This document shows, piece after piece, positions 55,030 through 63,187 of a DNA stretch of 64,000 nt. The DNA comes from Alphaproteobacteria bacterium. GTDB taxonomy: Bacteria; Pseudomonadota; Alphaproteobacteria; Micropepsales; Micropepsaceae. Made by a program: the position numbers and the translations under genes. Position 1 is the stretch's first letter. Every line of letters starts with the position of its first letter. Location: positions 1 through 64,000 of the forward strand of contig CANJJD010000002.1 of NCBI GenBank assembly GCA_947474645.1. The letters are read 5' to 3'. The notes beneath the pieces were generated by a model. The model made no database searches and had not been told where the DNA came from. It was given only the letters and a program-made list of their open reading frames with translations.

Positions 55030-56634
55030 ATGTCCCATGTAAGGAAGGTTCTTTTCTTTTCTCCTTTCGCTTTCACTTGGGCACAGATTGTACCCGAGTT
55101 TCAGCTTGCACAACTGCTCCACGCAGAAGGCTTCCAAGTTAAAGTAATCGGTTGCCGCCGATCGTATTCTACTCGATGCACCTCCATGGAGGTAGCAAGG
55201 CTTCCCACAGATGCAAATGAGAGGGAAAGGGAAAAAGTCTGTAAAAAATGCATTTCGAATAGCCGCTTACTTGCAGAATCCTTTAGTGAAATTCAGTTTT
55301 CTCCAATTGAAGCTTATTCCGATGACCGCAACACAAGTTCAAATCTGGCACCTGAAATACCTAAAACGCCCGAAGAGATTTTGGGCTATTCGCGGGACGG
55401 AATAAAACTCGGACGCCTCGCGCTCTACGAAACAGTGATCAAGTTCAAAAAATTCAACGTGGAGCTTAATCCAATTGAGCGGCGATATTTTGAAATGTTT
55501 TTCTTGAGCGCCCTTAAGGTTTTAGATCAGGCGGCAACCGCCCTACGAACGGAAAAACCAGATGTGGTGATTTGCTATAGTCCCCAATACGTCATTCCCG
55601 GAATTTTCGCCGCCGTTGCGGCAAGGGAAGGAATACGAACGATTTTTATCGAAGGCAGTTCCAACGATATGGAGCGTCACTCGCATCTAAGAATGTGGGA
55701 TTGGAAGACACACGGACTTAACCAGCCCGCTCTTGCAGTGCCCGAGAGGTTCGAATCATTTAAACTGACAACAAGCGGCACAGCCCGGGCCAAACGACTG
55801 ATGGAAGTTAGGCAAAACGCGTCAGCCCACTCTGCATATACGAGTGCTGCGAAAAACGCCTCTCCATTTGATGTTTTCCATCTCGACAAGAACAAAAAAT
55901 ATATCGTCCTAGCCATGAGCAGCTACGACGAAGTTTTTTCGGGATATGTTATCGAAAAGCTCCCCCGCGCCCGATTTGAAGGACGCGTTTTTAAAAACCA
56001 AATCGAATGGTTGCGGGAAACAATTGCGTGGATTTCTTCTCACGCTGAATTGCAGTTGGTGATACGCCCTCACCCTAGGGAATTTCCAAACAAGTGGGAG
56101 AACAGTTTCTCGCCCCATGTGAAAGAGTGGACTTCCGTTCTTGCGTCCTTACCCCCCAACGTGAAAGTTGACCCCCCGGACCTGAAGTTCTCGCTCTACG
56201 ACCATCTCGCGCATGCCGATGTTTTGATAACGGGTTGGTCGTCCGTCGGGGTTGAGGCCCTCTCCAAGGGTGTACCTGTTGTTACATACGACGAGGAATT
56301 GCCACCCTTTCCGAAATCGATACATTATTCTGGCACCTCTAAATCGGAGTATTTTAAAAATATTTTTCTGGCCTGCCAAGACATCGACCGGAACCGTCAC
56401 ATAGAAAATGCAACGAAATGGCTGGCTTACACCTCGGAGGTTGGGACGATAGAGACCGGAGGAAGGCTCGATGATCGCTTTAAAATTCTGGCGAAGCTAA
56501 ATATCAGAGGGCTTTTGAGACAAAGATTGCCGCGACGACTAGATTTATTTTTCCCCCCATCGAAGCGGGACATCAAAAGATTGCTTGACCTGGTTCAGGG
56601 AAAAGGGACGAGCCTCTTTGATTTACCAAAATAA
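55030..56634 (+). CDS. Capsule-type GT-B-like protein in an AT-rich block
   Basis: 534 aa. Starts MSHVRKVLFFSPFAFTWAQIVPEFQLAQLL and has a C-terminal part with LVIRPHPREFPNKW and HADVLITGWSSVGVEALSKGVPVVTYDEE, a pattern shared with capsule polysaccharide and CDP-glycerol-type transferases of GT-B fold. Four cysteines in the N-terminal half (GCRR, TRC, CKKC) are notable. Codon use is clearly different from its neighbours (many AAA, TTT, ATA, AGA; the line 55441-55500 has 20 G/C of 60), which suggests recent transfer. Function beyond glycan synthesis cannot be given. Confidence 0.65.
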   Translation: MSHVRKVLFFSPFAFTWAQIVPEFQLAQLLHAEGFQVKVIGCRRSYSTRCTSMEVARLPTDANEREREKVCKKCISNSRLLAESFSEIQFSPIEAYSDDRNTSSNLAPEIPKTPEEILGYSRDGIKLGRLALYETVIKFKKFNVELNPIERRYFEMFFLSALKVLDQAATALRTEKPDVVICYSPQYVIPGIFAAVAAREGIRTIFIEGSSNDMERHSHLRMWDWKTHGLNQPALAVPERFESFKLTTSGTARAKRLMEVRQNASAHSAYTSAAKNASPFDVFHLDKNKKYIVLAMSSYDEVFSGYVIEKLPRARFEGRVFKNQIEWLRETIAWISSHAELQLVIRPHPREFPNKWENSFSPHVKEWTSVLASLPPNVKVDPPDLKFSLYDHLAHADVLITGWSSVGVEALSKGVPVVTYDEELPPFPKSIHYSGTSKSEYFKNIFLACQDIDRNRHIENATKWLAYTSEVGTIETGGRLDDRFKILAKLNIRGLLRQRLPRRLDLFFPPSKRDIKRLLDLVQGKGTSLFDLPK

Positions 56635-56728
56635 AAGCTCCGCTGCTGTGCAAACGCCGTCCACATCGCCCAACCCGTATCACGACTATCTGCGCGAAAC
56701 GGAAATCGAAAATAAGGCGTAAGCTGAT

Positions 56729-57826
56729 ATGGCCGAACCCCGCCTACCCCGTCATATCAAGACGCTGGACAGCATGCGAGCTATCTCGTCGTTGGCCGTA
56801 TTCGCCAGCCACATTGTCCAGATTTTCTGGTTACCACTCGTGGGGGTGCACACCCCCATCTATCAGGTCAACTCCCTTCTAAGCGAGACGGCCGTGATCG
56901 TGTTCTTTCTATTGAGCGGTTATCTAATTGCGATGAGCATTAGGAAAAATATCGTTACGAATTCATATTTCATGTTGTCCGACTTTGCGGCGGCGCGCGC
57001 CGCCCGCATTTACCCGCCCCTGATATTTGCGATCCTAGTGAGCCTTGGCGTATTTTATCTTATAAAACTCGCTAGCCTTGCAGGCGTGAGCACACCTTTG
57101 CAAAACCCTTCGGACCTGTACAGCGCACGCGATTTAATTGCACTCAAGCCCAGCGAAATTGCCAGATCATTGCTGATGATCGGAGGGCTGCTTGAAATCA
57201 ATGGTCCGCTCTGGAGTTTATATATAGAAGTTCCGCTTTATGCCGCCGCTGGCGTTGCCGCAATGGCGCTCAAAGGTCGCGGGCAAATCGGTCGCGCGTG
57301 CGCAATTATTGTATTCGCGGCACTAGTTTGGTTCATCGTGGAACGGAACTATACCTATTATGCGGTCTGGTGGTTAATCGGTGCTATTTTCTTTCTGTAT
57401 CAGATCATCCGTAACTGCTTGGTATGGTTCGCGGGCAGCGTATTGGGTATCGCCGTCCTGTACCTCAGTCCAGCGACTCCGACTGTTGAAGTCGTGCGCC
57501 TGTGTGCCATGTTTGCAATATCCTATGCGATGTTTTTCGTTTGGACTTGGGAGTCGTGGTGGCTGGAGGAAATTTCCGGCATTTCTTACAAACTATATCT
57601 CATACACTTTCCGCTTCTGATCCTGGGCTATTCAGTATTCGTCTCACTTCACAGCGCGGAACCTCCTTCCTTGGAAAGTCGCCTTTTGGCAACTCTCCTT
57701 AGCTTCCTCACAGCTTTCACGGTGGCGTGGTTTGTGGGTGCCTATGTGGAAAACACGAAGCGCTTCCAGCGGTTAATTTTCGCGTTAGCCCGCTTCCCTT
57801 TCAGAAACCTAACTGCAGGAATGTGA
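56729..57826 (+). CDS. Acyltransferase family 3 (OafA/YrhL-like)
   Basis: 365 aa polytopic membrane protein: HIKTLDSMRAISSLAVFASHIVQIFW is the family start with the conserved R and H; VIVFFLLSGYLIAMSI and ARAARIYPPLIFAIL follow, and about ten TM helices are expected. Enzymes of this family move acetyl or other acyl groups onto surface glycans. Like the preceding gene it is richer in A and T than the rest of the window, so the two probably arrived together. 94 bases separate them. Confidence 0.9.
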   Translation: MAEPRLPRHIKTLDSMRAISSLAVFASHIVQIFWLPLVGVHTPIYQVNSLLSETAVIVFFLLSGYLIAMSIRKNIVTNSYFMLSDFAAARAARIYPPLIFAILVSLGVFYLIKLASLAGVSTPLQNPSDLYSARDLIALKPSEIARSLLMIGGLLEINGPLWSLYIEVPLYAAAGVAAMALKGRGQIGRACAIIVFAALVWFIVERNYTYYAVWWLIGAIFFLYQIIRNCLVWFAGSVLGIAVLYLSPATPTVEVVRLCAMFAISYAMFFVWTWESWWLEEISGISYKLYLIHFPLLILGYSVFVSLHSAEPPSLESRLLATLLSFLTAFTVAWFVGAYVENTKRFQRLIFALARFPFRNLTAGM

Positions 57827-57905
57827 TGCTCTATTCCTTGAGCGCAATCCCATAGCATGCCCTAAAAACCGGCTCGAGACTTCAGCCTGGACTATCGCCT
57901 CCCGA

Positions 57906-58877
57906 TCAAACACCATAAAATTCGCGGTACCAGGCGATGAATTTCGGGATGCCGGCGCTGATCGGGGTGGTGGGCGCAAAGCCCAGGTCACGGGTGCTGG
58001 CGTCGATGTCGGCATAGGTGCGGGGCACGTCGCCGGCCTGGATCGGCTCCAATTGCACTTGCGCCTTGCGGCCCAGCGCCTTTTCGATCTCGCCGATGAA
58101 ATCGGTCAGCTTTTCGCTGCGATGGTTGCCCAGATTGTAAAGCTTGCAAGGCGGTTCGCCCGTCGCGGGGCGATCCAGCACCCGCACCACGCCATTGACG
58201 ATATCGTCGATGTAGGTGAAGTCCCGCCACATCTCGCCATGGTTGAAGACCTGGATCGGCTCACCGGCCAGGATGGCGCGGGTAAAGATGAACGCCGCCA
58301 TGTCGGGGCGGCCCCAGGGGCCATAGACCGTGAAGAAGCGCAGGCCCGTTACCGGAATCTTGTAGAGATGGGCATAGGTATGGGCGATCAGCTCGTCGGC
58401 GCGCTTGGTGGCGGCATAGAGCGAATTGGGCTTTTCCACCGCATCATCCACTGAGAAGGGCAACTCGGTGTTGCCGCCATAGACCGAGGATGAGCTGGCA
58501 TAGACGAAATGCTTGAGCGCCGGCAGCTTGCGCGCCAGTTCCAGCATCACCACCTGGCCCATGACGTTGGACGTCACATAAATATAGGGATCGACCAGCG
58601 AGTGGCGCACCCCGGCCTGGGCCGCCAGGTTGATGATCCCGGTGATGCCGGGAAACTCATCGGCCAGCGCCAGCACCGCCTCGCGGTCGGAAATGTCGAG
58701 CTTGCGAAAGCTGAAACCATCCAGGCCCGTCAGCGCTGCGAGCCGCGCCTCCTTCAAGCTGACATCGTAGTAATCGTTGAGATTATCAATGCCCAGCACC
58801 TTCTGGCCACGCGCCAGCAGGGCCTTGGCGACGCTGGACCCGATGAAGCCGGCGGCGCCGGTGACAAGAATAGTCAT
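57906..58877 (-). CDS. UDP-glucuronate 4-epimerase
   Basis: 323 aa extended SDR: VTGAAGFIGSSVAKALLARG, GIDNLNDYYDVSLKEARL, NLAAQAGVRHSLVDPYIYVTSN, YASSSSVYGGN and the SLYAATKRADELIAHTY (YxxxK) and RFFTVYGPWGRPDMA segments. These fit the UDP-GlcA 4-epimerase (LspL/Cap1J) group that makes UDP-galacturonate. It would use the UDP-GlcA produced by ugd. High GC, unlike the plus-strand genes before it. The start ATG lies four bases after the stop of a dehydrogenase remnant. Confidence 0.9.
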   Translation of the reverse strand: MTILVTGAAGFIGSSVAKALLARGQKVLGIDNLNDYYDVSLKEARLAALTGLDGFSFRKLDISDREAVLALADEFPGITGIINLAAQAGVRHSLVDPYIYVTSNVMGQVVMLELARKLPALKHFVYASSSSVYGGNTELPFSVDDAVEKPNSLYAATKRADELIAHTYAHLYKIPVTGLRFFTVYGPWGRPDMAAFIFTRAILAGEPIQVFNHGEMWRDFTYIDDIVNGVVRVLDRPATGEPPCKLYNLGNHRSEKLTDFIGEIEKALGRKAQVQLEPIQAGDVPRTYADIDASTRDLGFAPTTPISAGIPKFIAWYREFYGV

Positions 58878-58881
58878 GCCG

Positions 58882-58983
58882 CTACAGGCTCGGATAGGTC
58901 AGGCCGGCCAGCACTCGCGACGGCAACAGGCTGAGCGCCACGGGCAATCCCACATAACACAGACCGATAACGGCAATTCGCAT
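58882..58983 (-). pseudogene. Truncated nucleotide-sugar dehydrogenase remnant (N-terminal 33 codons)
   Basis: A 33-codon frame beginning MRIAVIGLCYVGLPVALSL, clearly the NAD-binding start of a WbpO/TviB-type nucleotide-sugar dehydrogenase, whose usual form is IGLGYVGLPVA. The second glycine of the motif is Cys, and the frame ends after an unrelated tail (GLTYPSL). It is too short for the ORF track. Such dehydrogenases are often encoded next to UDP-GlcA epimerases, so this is probably a deletion remnant of an original neighbour. It may still be translated as a leader of the epimerase gene. Confidence 0.75.
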
Positions 58984-59101
58984 GCCGGTGCTTATAGCGG
59001 AAGGGATCCCCTCTATCCAGCAATTCCGGGCGCGCGCGGCGCCCTCCCGATTCCCGTCCAAACAAGCGAAAAGGCTGAAATCCCTATAAATTATTCATCA
59101 T

Positions 59102-59137
59102 GTTCATGTTTTGAACATTGACGTTCAGCACCTGAAC
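59102..59137. promoter_or_regulatory. Tandem palindromic operator, copy 2
   Basis: GTTCATGTTTTGAAC (59102-59116) and GTTCAGCACCTGAAC (59123-59137), again 21 bases start to start with ATTGAC between them. A TTGACG (-35-like) starts at 59118 and a weak TATCTG (-10-like) at 59142. The regulator start ATG is at 59183. The matching design at 54288-54323 makes chance unlikely. Confidence 0.75.
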
Positions 59138-59182
59138 ACGGTATCTGTCCACCCCTGAAACAGGGGGCCAGAGAACGGGAAA

Positions 59183-59809
59183 ATGCAGCGCGACAGCGAT
59201 CAATCCCGCATCATCCTGCACATTCTGGAATCGGTGCATCGCGACGGCGAATGTTCGCAGCGCAGTCGCGCTTCCGAGGTCGGCATCGCGCTGGGCCTGG
59301 TCAATGCCTATCTCAAATTCTGCATCCAGAAGGGCTATCTCAAGGCCAAGAAGATTCCCGCGCGCAGCTATCAATACATGCTGACGCCCAAGGGCTTCCT
59401 GGAGAAGTCGCGGCTGGCCATGTCGCGCCTGTCCGACTCGCTGGACTTCGTGCGCGGGGCACGGGCCGAATATGCCCTGGTATTCGAGGAAGCCCAGGCC
59501 CGCGGCTGGAAGAATGTCGTGATCGTCAGCGCCTCCTCGCTGGCGGAAATCTGCACCCTTTGCGCCCTGGAACGCGATATCCGGGTGGTGGCCATCGTCG
59601 ATCGCAAGACCAGCGACGAACGCATGCTGGGTGTGCCGATCCATCGGGACTTTGCCGGAATCAGCGAGCCCTTTGACGGCGCGATCCTGGCCGATATCCA
59701 TACGCCCGCTGACACAATCCGCTGGGCCCTGCCCCTTATCGGCGCTGACCGCCTGCTGCTGCCGGCCTTCCTGCGCCCGCACGCGCCCCGCATGGAGGCC
59801 GCGCAATGA
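59183..59809 (+). CDS. EPS-associated MarR-type regulator with Rossmann-like domain, copy 2
   Basis: 208 aa, paralogue of the gene at 54369. It shares the MQRDxDQSRIIL start, the SRASEVGIALGLVNAYLK winged-helix core, the YQYMLTPKGFLEKSRLAMSRL wing and helix, and the C-terminal alpha/beta unit (NVVIVSASSLAEICTLCALERDIRVVAIVD, MLGVPIH). GAGAACGGGAAA gives a fair ribosome site before ATG 59183. The stop overlaps the rfaH start (ATGA), so regulator and antiterminator are made together. Autoregulation through the upstream tandem operator is inferred. Confidence 0.82.
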   Translation: MQRDSDQSRIILHILESVHRDGECSQRSRASEVGIALGLVNAYLKFCIQKGYLKAKKIPARSYQYMLTPKGFLEKSRLAMSRLSDSLDFVRGARAEYALVFEEAQARGWKNVVIVSASSLAEICTLCALERDIRVVAIVDRKTSDERMLGVPIHRDFAGISEPFDGAILADIHTPADTIRWALPLIGADRLLLPAFLRPHAPRMEAAQ

Positions 59810-60312
59810 GCCAGAGCGCCCGCTGGTATGTCGTCCAGACCCAGCCCCACGCCGAAGCGCGGGCGGATGCGCATCTGCGCCGCCAGGGCTTCACCACCTA
59901 CATGCCCAGGCTGCTCAAGCAGCGGCGGCACGCGCGCAAGACCGATACCGTCAGCCGCCCCTTATTCCCCCGCTACCTGTTCGTGCTGATAGACCATACC
60001 CACCAGGGCTGGCACGCCATCCGTTCCACCTTCGGCGTGGCCGATCTGGTTGGCGGTGAGAACGGCCCGGCGCCGGTGCGCACCGAAATCATCGCCGCGC
60101 TTCGCGCCCAGGAAGGCGAAGACGGTTATTTCCGTGATACGGCCCGCAAGTTCGCGAGCGGCGCGGCGGTTCGCGTGGTGGACGGCATCTTCGCCTCCGC
60201 AGTCGGATTTTTTGAAAGCATGAACGACAGCGACCGCGTCTCGGTGCTGCTCGATCTTCTGGGGCGGCGCGTGCGCGTCGTCCTGGCGGCGGAGTCGATC
60301 GCCGCGGCCTGA
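59806..60312 (+). CDS. rfaH: RfaH-like transcription antiterminator (NusG paralogue)
   Basis: 168 aa. The NGN domain starts ARWYVVQTQPHAEARADAHLRRQGFTTYMPRL, with FPRYLFVLIDHTHQGWHAIRSTFGVADLVG in the family position. A KOW-type C-terminal domain follows (SGAAVRVVDGIFASAVGFFE, DRVSVLLDLLGRRVRVVL). NusG-like elongation factors of the RfaH class are recruited at ops sites and let RNA polymerase read through long polysaccharide operons. A matching ops-like site lies 51 bases after its stop. Confidence 0.9.
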   Translation: MSQSARWYVVQTQPHAEARADAHLRRQGFTTYMPRLLKQRRHARKTDTVSRPLFPRYLFVLIDHTHQGWHAIRSTFGVADLVGGENGPAPVRTEIIAALRAQEGEDGYFRDTARKFASGAAVRVVDGIFASAVGFFESMNDSDRVSVLLDLLGRRVRVVLAAESIAAA

Positions 60313-60337
60313 CCGGCCCGGCATTCGGCCTATATCC

Positions 60338-60359
60338 TCGGGTGAAGCGATTCACCCGA
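60338..60359 (+). promoter_or_regulatory. Hairpin in the rfaH-60401 leader
   Basis: Perfect nine-base inverted repeat TCGGGTGAA - GCGA - TTCACCCGA (GNRA-type loop) ending three bases before the ops-like site. No T-run follows, so it is not a simple terminator. It may act as a pause or as part of the antiterminator loading site. Confidence 0.6.
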
Positions 60360-60362
60360 ACT

Positions 60363-60373
60363 GCGGTAGCGTG
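60363..60373 (+). promoter_or_regulatory. ops-like element (RfaH recruitment site)
   Basis: GCGGTAGCGTG matches 11 of the 12 bases of the enterobacterial ops sequence GGCGGTAGCGTG (only the first G is T here). It is in the untranslated leader of the 60401 operon, directly behind the RfaH-like gene and the hairpin. By eye no second leader copy was found in the window; GCTACCGC-like matches elsewhere are inside genes. Confidence 0.7.
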
Positions 60374-60400
60374 GAAACACCATAAAACATGAGACACTAA

Positions 60401-61450
60401 TTGATCGCGTCCCTCAGACAGAGTTTCGGTACCGCCTGGCAGCTGCAGAAAGCCGGGCGCGGCCTGCTGCAGTTCCTGCGCCATGGCGAAGCCGATCATG
60501 CCGCCTGGCTGGCGATGCTGAACCTGCATTGCCGCACCAATGGCCGCTGGACCGACATGCTGGCCCGCATCATGCGGCGGCTGCGCCCCCCGGTGGAACC
60601 GCTCAGGCCGTTCGACAGCATGCTGGGCCATTTCGAGCCCAACGCGGTGGAAGCCATCGCGGCCCAGATCCGCCGCGACGGCTATTATGTCTTCGATACC
60701 GCCGTGCCCGCCGCGCTGTGCGACGAATTCGCGGAGGCGACCAAGAGCATCGAGGCCCGCACCAGCCGCGATCCGGCCAGCCGCCAGCCCAGCGCCAAGT
60801 TCGATCCCGCCAATCCGGTCGGCCATGTCTACGACCTGCCGGAATCGGAAATCTGGAAGGTGCCCAGCGGGCAGAAATTCATCGCCGATCCAATATTTCT
60901 CAATGTCGCCCAGGCCTATTTCGGCGCCGAGCCCATGCTCAAGGACATCAATGTCTGGTGGTCGGCGGTGATGGGTGGAAAGCCGGACAGCAATTCCGCC
61001 CAGATGTTCCATTTCGACTATGACGCAGCCCCGGTCTGGCTGAAATTCTTCATCTATGTCACCGACGTGACCCTGGAAACCGGCCCGCACGTCTTTGTGC
61101 GCGGATCGCATCGCATGCAGCAGCCCAAGATGCGCGAGATGCTGTCGCGCGGCTATGTCCGCATTTCCGACGATGAAATCGCGCAGGTCTTCGGCCCGGA
61201 CAATGTGATCGAGCTGACGGGACGCAAGGGTACCGTGATCGCGGTGGACACGCTCGGCTATCACAAGGGCAAGGCGCCGCAGAGCGGATGCCGCCTGGTG
61301 GCGCAACTGGAATTCGCCACGCCGCTGTTCGCCAAGACGGTCTCGGAACCCATGGCGGTTCCCGCGCAGCTCGATCCGGGCCTGGAAAAAACCATCCAGG
61401 CCTATCCCTGGACTTTCCGGCGCTACCGCCGCAACGGCGAGACAAATTGA
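60401..61450 (+). CDS. Phytanoyl-CoA dioxygenase (PhyH)-family oxygenase
   Basis: 349 aa, TTG start at 60401, with no better ATG/GTG nearby (the ATG at 60389 opens only MRH then stop). Fe(II)/2-oxoglutarate oxygenase fold: the first metal ligands are in MFHFDYDAAPVW (HxD), the distal His in LGYHKGKAPQSGCRL followed by Arg, which binds 2-oxoglutarate. TGPHVFVRGSHRM is typical of PhyH. It might hydroxylate a lipid or sugar carrier of the polymer; no direct evidence. TGATG overlap with the ABC exporter gene. Confidence 0.8.
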   Translation: MIASLRQSFGTAWQLQKAGRGLLQFLRHGEADHAAWLAMLNLHCRTNGRWTDMLARIMRRLRPPVEPLRPFDSMLGHFEPNAVEAIAAQIRRDGYYVFDTAVPAALCDEFAEATKSIEARTSRDPASRQPSAKFDPANPVGHVYDLPESEIWKVPSGQKFIADPIFLNVAQAYFGAEPMLKDINVWWSAVMGGKPDSNSAQMFHFDYDAAPVWLKFFIYVTDVTLETGPHVFVRGSHRMQQPKMREMLSRGYVRISDDEIAQVFGPDNVIELTGRKGTVIAVDTLGYHKGKAPQSGCRLVAQLEFATPLFAKTVSEPMAVPAQLDPGLEKTIQAYPWTFRRYRRNGETN

Positions 61451-63183
61451 TGCGCGGTGTCTCCGAACTGCGCCTGGTCGGACGCCTGATGTCCTATGCC
61501 TTGCGCCACAAGCCCATCATCGTGCCCATCACCTTGCTCGGCATCCTGTCGTCGGCGGCGGAAGTGGCGGCCATGGTCTGCATCGTACCGCTGGGGATCC
61601 TGGCGAGCGGCAACACGCTGGCGGCCGACAGCATCTGGCGGCGGGTGCCGGAGATGGTGGGCATCCATCCCGACACGAAATTCTATGCCGTGCTGTTCCT
61701 GTCCATTTTCCTGTTCCGCATGGTCAGCAACGTCGCCGCGCTGGTGCTGGGCGCGCACACCTTGCACACGCTGTTCGCGCATCTGGCGGTGCGGGCCCAT
61801 GCCGCTTTCGTGCGCCACCTGACCTTCCAGGACATCGTCAAGCAGCAGATCGGGCACTTCTTCTCCATCGCCGGCGATGAATCCAGCCGCGGCGCCCAGG
61901 TCGTGGTCGGAGTGATGCGCATCATTCCGGTGATCTTCCTGTTCGCCGCCTATGCTGCGATCATTTTCTACCAGTCCTGGCGCGGCGGCTTGGCCTTGTG
62001 CGCCCTGATTTTCTTCATGGTCTTTGCCCTCAAGGGCGCGTTCCGCCGTTCGTTCCGCCTGGGTCACCAGTTGGCCGAGCAGGGCCGGGCGGCCAACACC
62101 CATTTCTTCGACTCGCTGGGGGGCTTGCGCACCGTGCGCGGCTTCACCGCGGAAGGCTTTGTCACCGGCCGCTACGAAAGCCTTATGAAAAATTATGCCT
62201 GGATGAGCTTCCTGTCAGACGCCCTCTCGCAGATGACCCAGATCCCCGTGATGGTGCTGGTTGCCGTGCTGCTGGGCTTTATCGCCTTCGCCGTCACCGA
62301 TACCGCCCTGATCCAGAACATGCCGTTGTTCTTCGCCGGCGTGATGATGTTCACCCGCCTGATGCCAATGGCCAGTTACGGCCTGGAAGCGGCGATGAAG
62401 CTGACCGCCAACATCAAGGCAGGCCGCAACATCGACGAGATGCTGCAGGCGGTTCATGACGCGGAAAAACAGGACCCCCTGCCCGTGTTCCCCGAAAAGG
62501 AGCGCATCACCCGCATCGAGTTCGACCGCCTGACATTCCGCTATGCCGACGACACGCCCATGATCCTGGACAATTTTTCCCATGTGCTGAAAGCCGGGCG
62601 CAGCTATGCCATCACCGGGCCGTCCGGCGCCGGCAAGTCGTCGCTGGTGGATTTGCTGCTGAAATTCTACCAGCCCGACCAGGGCGCGGTTCGCGTCAAC
62701 GGCCGCGACATCTCCCAGCTTTCCACCGCCTCGCTGCGCCAGCACATCATCATGGCCGAGCAGGCGGTGCGTATTTTCTACGGCACCGTGCTGGAAAATG
62801 TGCAGTTCGACGACGCCCATGCCGGGGACAAGGCCGAAAGTGCGCTGCGCCTGGTCGGCCTGACCGAGCTTTTGAAATCGCTGCCCGCGGGGCTGGACAC
62901 GATGTTGACCTTCCAGGGCAGCAATTTTTCCGGCGGCCAGCGCCAGCGCATCGGCATCGCCCGCGCCCTGGTGCGCACCGCCGACGTGCTGGTCCTGGAT
63001 GAAAGCACCAACGCGCTGGACCATGACACCCGCGAATCCATCCTGAATGCCCTGCTTTCGTCTTACAAAGATCGCATCCTGATCTTCGTCACCCATGATC
63101 CTTACGTGATCGGACGGGTGGATGAAGTGATCGAATTGCGCCCGCCGCGTCCCCAGGGCGACGCGCCGATGGCGGCACAATAA
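61450..63183 (+). CDS. ABC exporter, fused permease and ATPase (MsbA-like)
   Basis: 577 aa from ATG 61450 (MRGVSELRLVGRLMSYALRHK); the track start at 61288 lies in the PhyH gene. Six-helix transmembrane domain (residues ~20-320) and a complete ATPase: Walker A GPSGAGKSSL, signature FSGGQRQR, Walker B VLVLDEST, switch His VTHD. The Q-loop region reads IIMAEQAVRIFYGTVLENV. Half-transporters of this kind flip lipid-linked glycans or lipids. With no Wzx in the window, it is a candidate for moving a lipid-linked intermediate. Confidence 0.9.
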   Translation: MRGVSELRLVGRLMSYALRHKPIIVPITLLGILSSAAEVAAMVCIVPLGILASGNTLAADSIWRRVPEMVGIHPDTKFYAVLFLSIFLFRMVSNVAALVLGAHTLHTLFAHLAVRAHAAFVRHLTFQDIVKQQIGHFFSIAGDESSRGAQVVVGVMRIIPVIFLFAAYAAIIFYQSWRGGLALCALIFFMVFALKGAFRRSFRLGHQLAEQGRAANTHFFDSLGGLRTVRGFTAEGFVTGRYESLMKNYAWMSFLSDALSQMTQIPVMVLVAVLLGFIAFAVTDTALIQNMPLFFAGVMMFTRLMPMASYGLEAAMKLTANIKAGRNIDEMLQAVHDAEKQDPLPVFPEKERITRIEFDRLTFRYADDTPMILDNFSHVLKAGRSYAITGPSGAGKSSLVDLLLKFYQPDQGAVRVNGRDISQLSTASLRQHIIMAEQAVRIFYGTVLENVQFDDAHAGDKAESALRLVGLTELLKSLPAGLDTMLTFQGSNFSGGQRQRIGIARALVRTADVLVLDESTNALDHDTRESILNALLSSYKDRILIFVTHDPYVIGRVDEVIELRPPRPQGDAPMAAQ

Positions 63184-63187
63184 GCAG

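Noticed and set aside
54995-55042. 15-codon frame opened by ATGA at the end of regulator 1
   Set aside because: Mirrors the position of the rfaH start but encodes nothing recognisable; noted only as a possible scar of replacement.
56618-56722. 34-codon TTG ORF between the AT-rich genes (ends YLRETEIENKA)
   Set aside because: The tail looks protein-like, but the start is weak, it overlaps the preceding gene and no family is recognised; perhaps a remnant.
32870-61440. GCTACCGC matches resembling reverse ops sites (e.g. near 32873 and 61427)
   Set aside because: They lie inside coding sequence on the wrong strand for the adjacent operons and lack the GTG extension.
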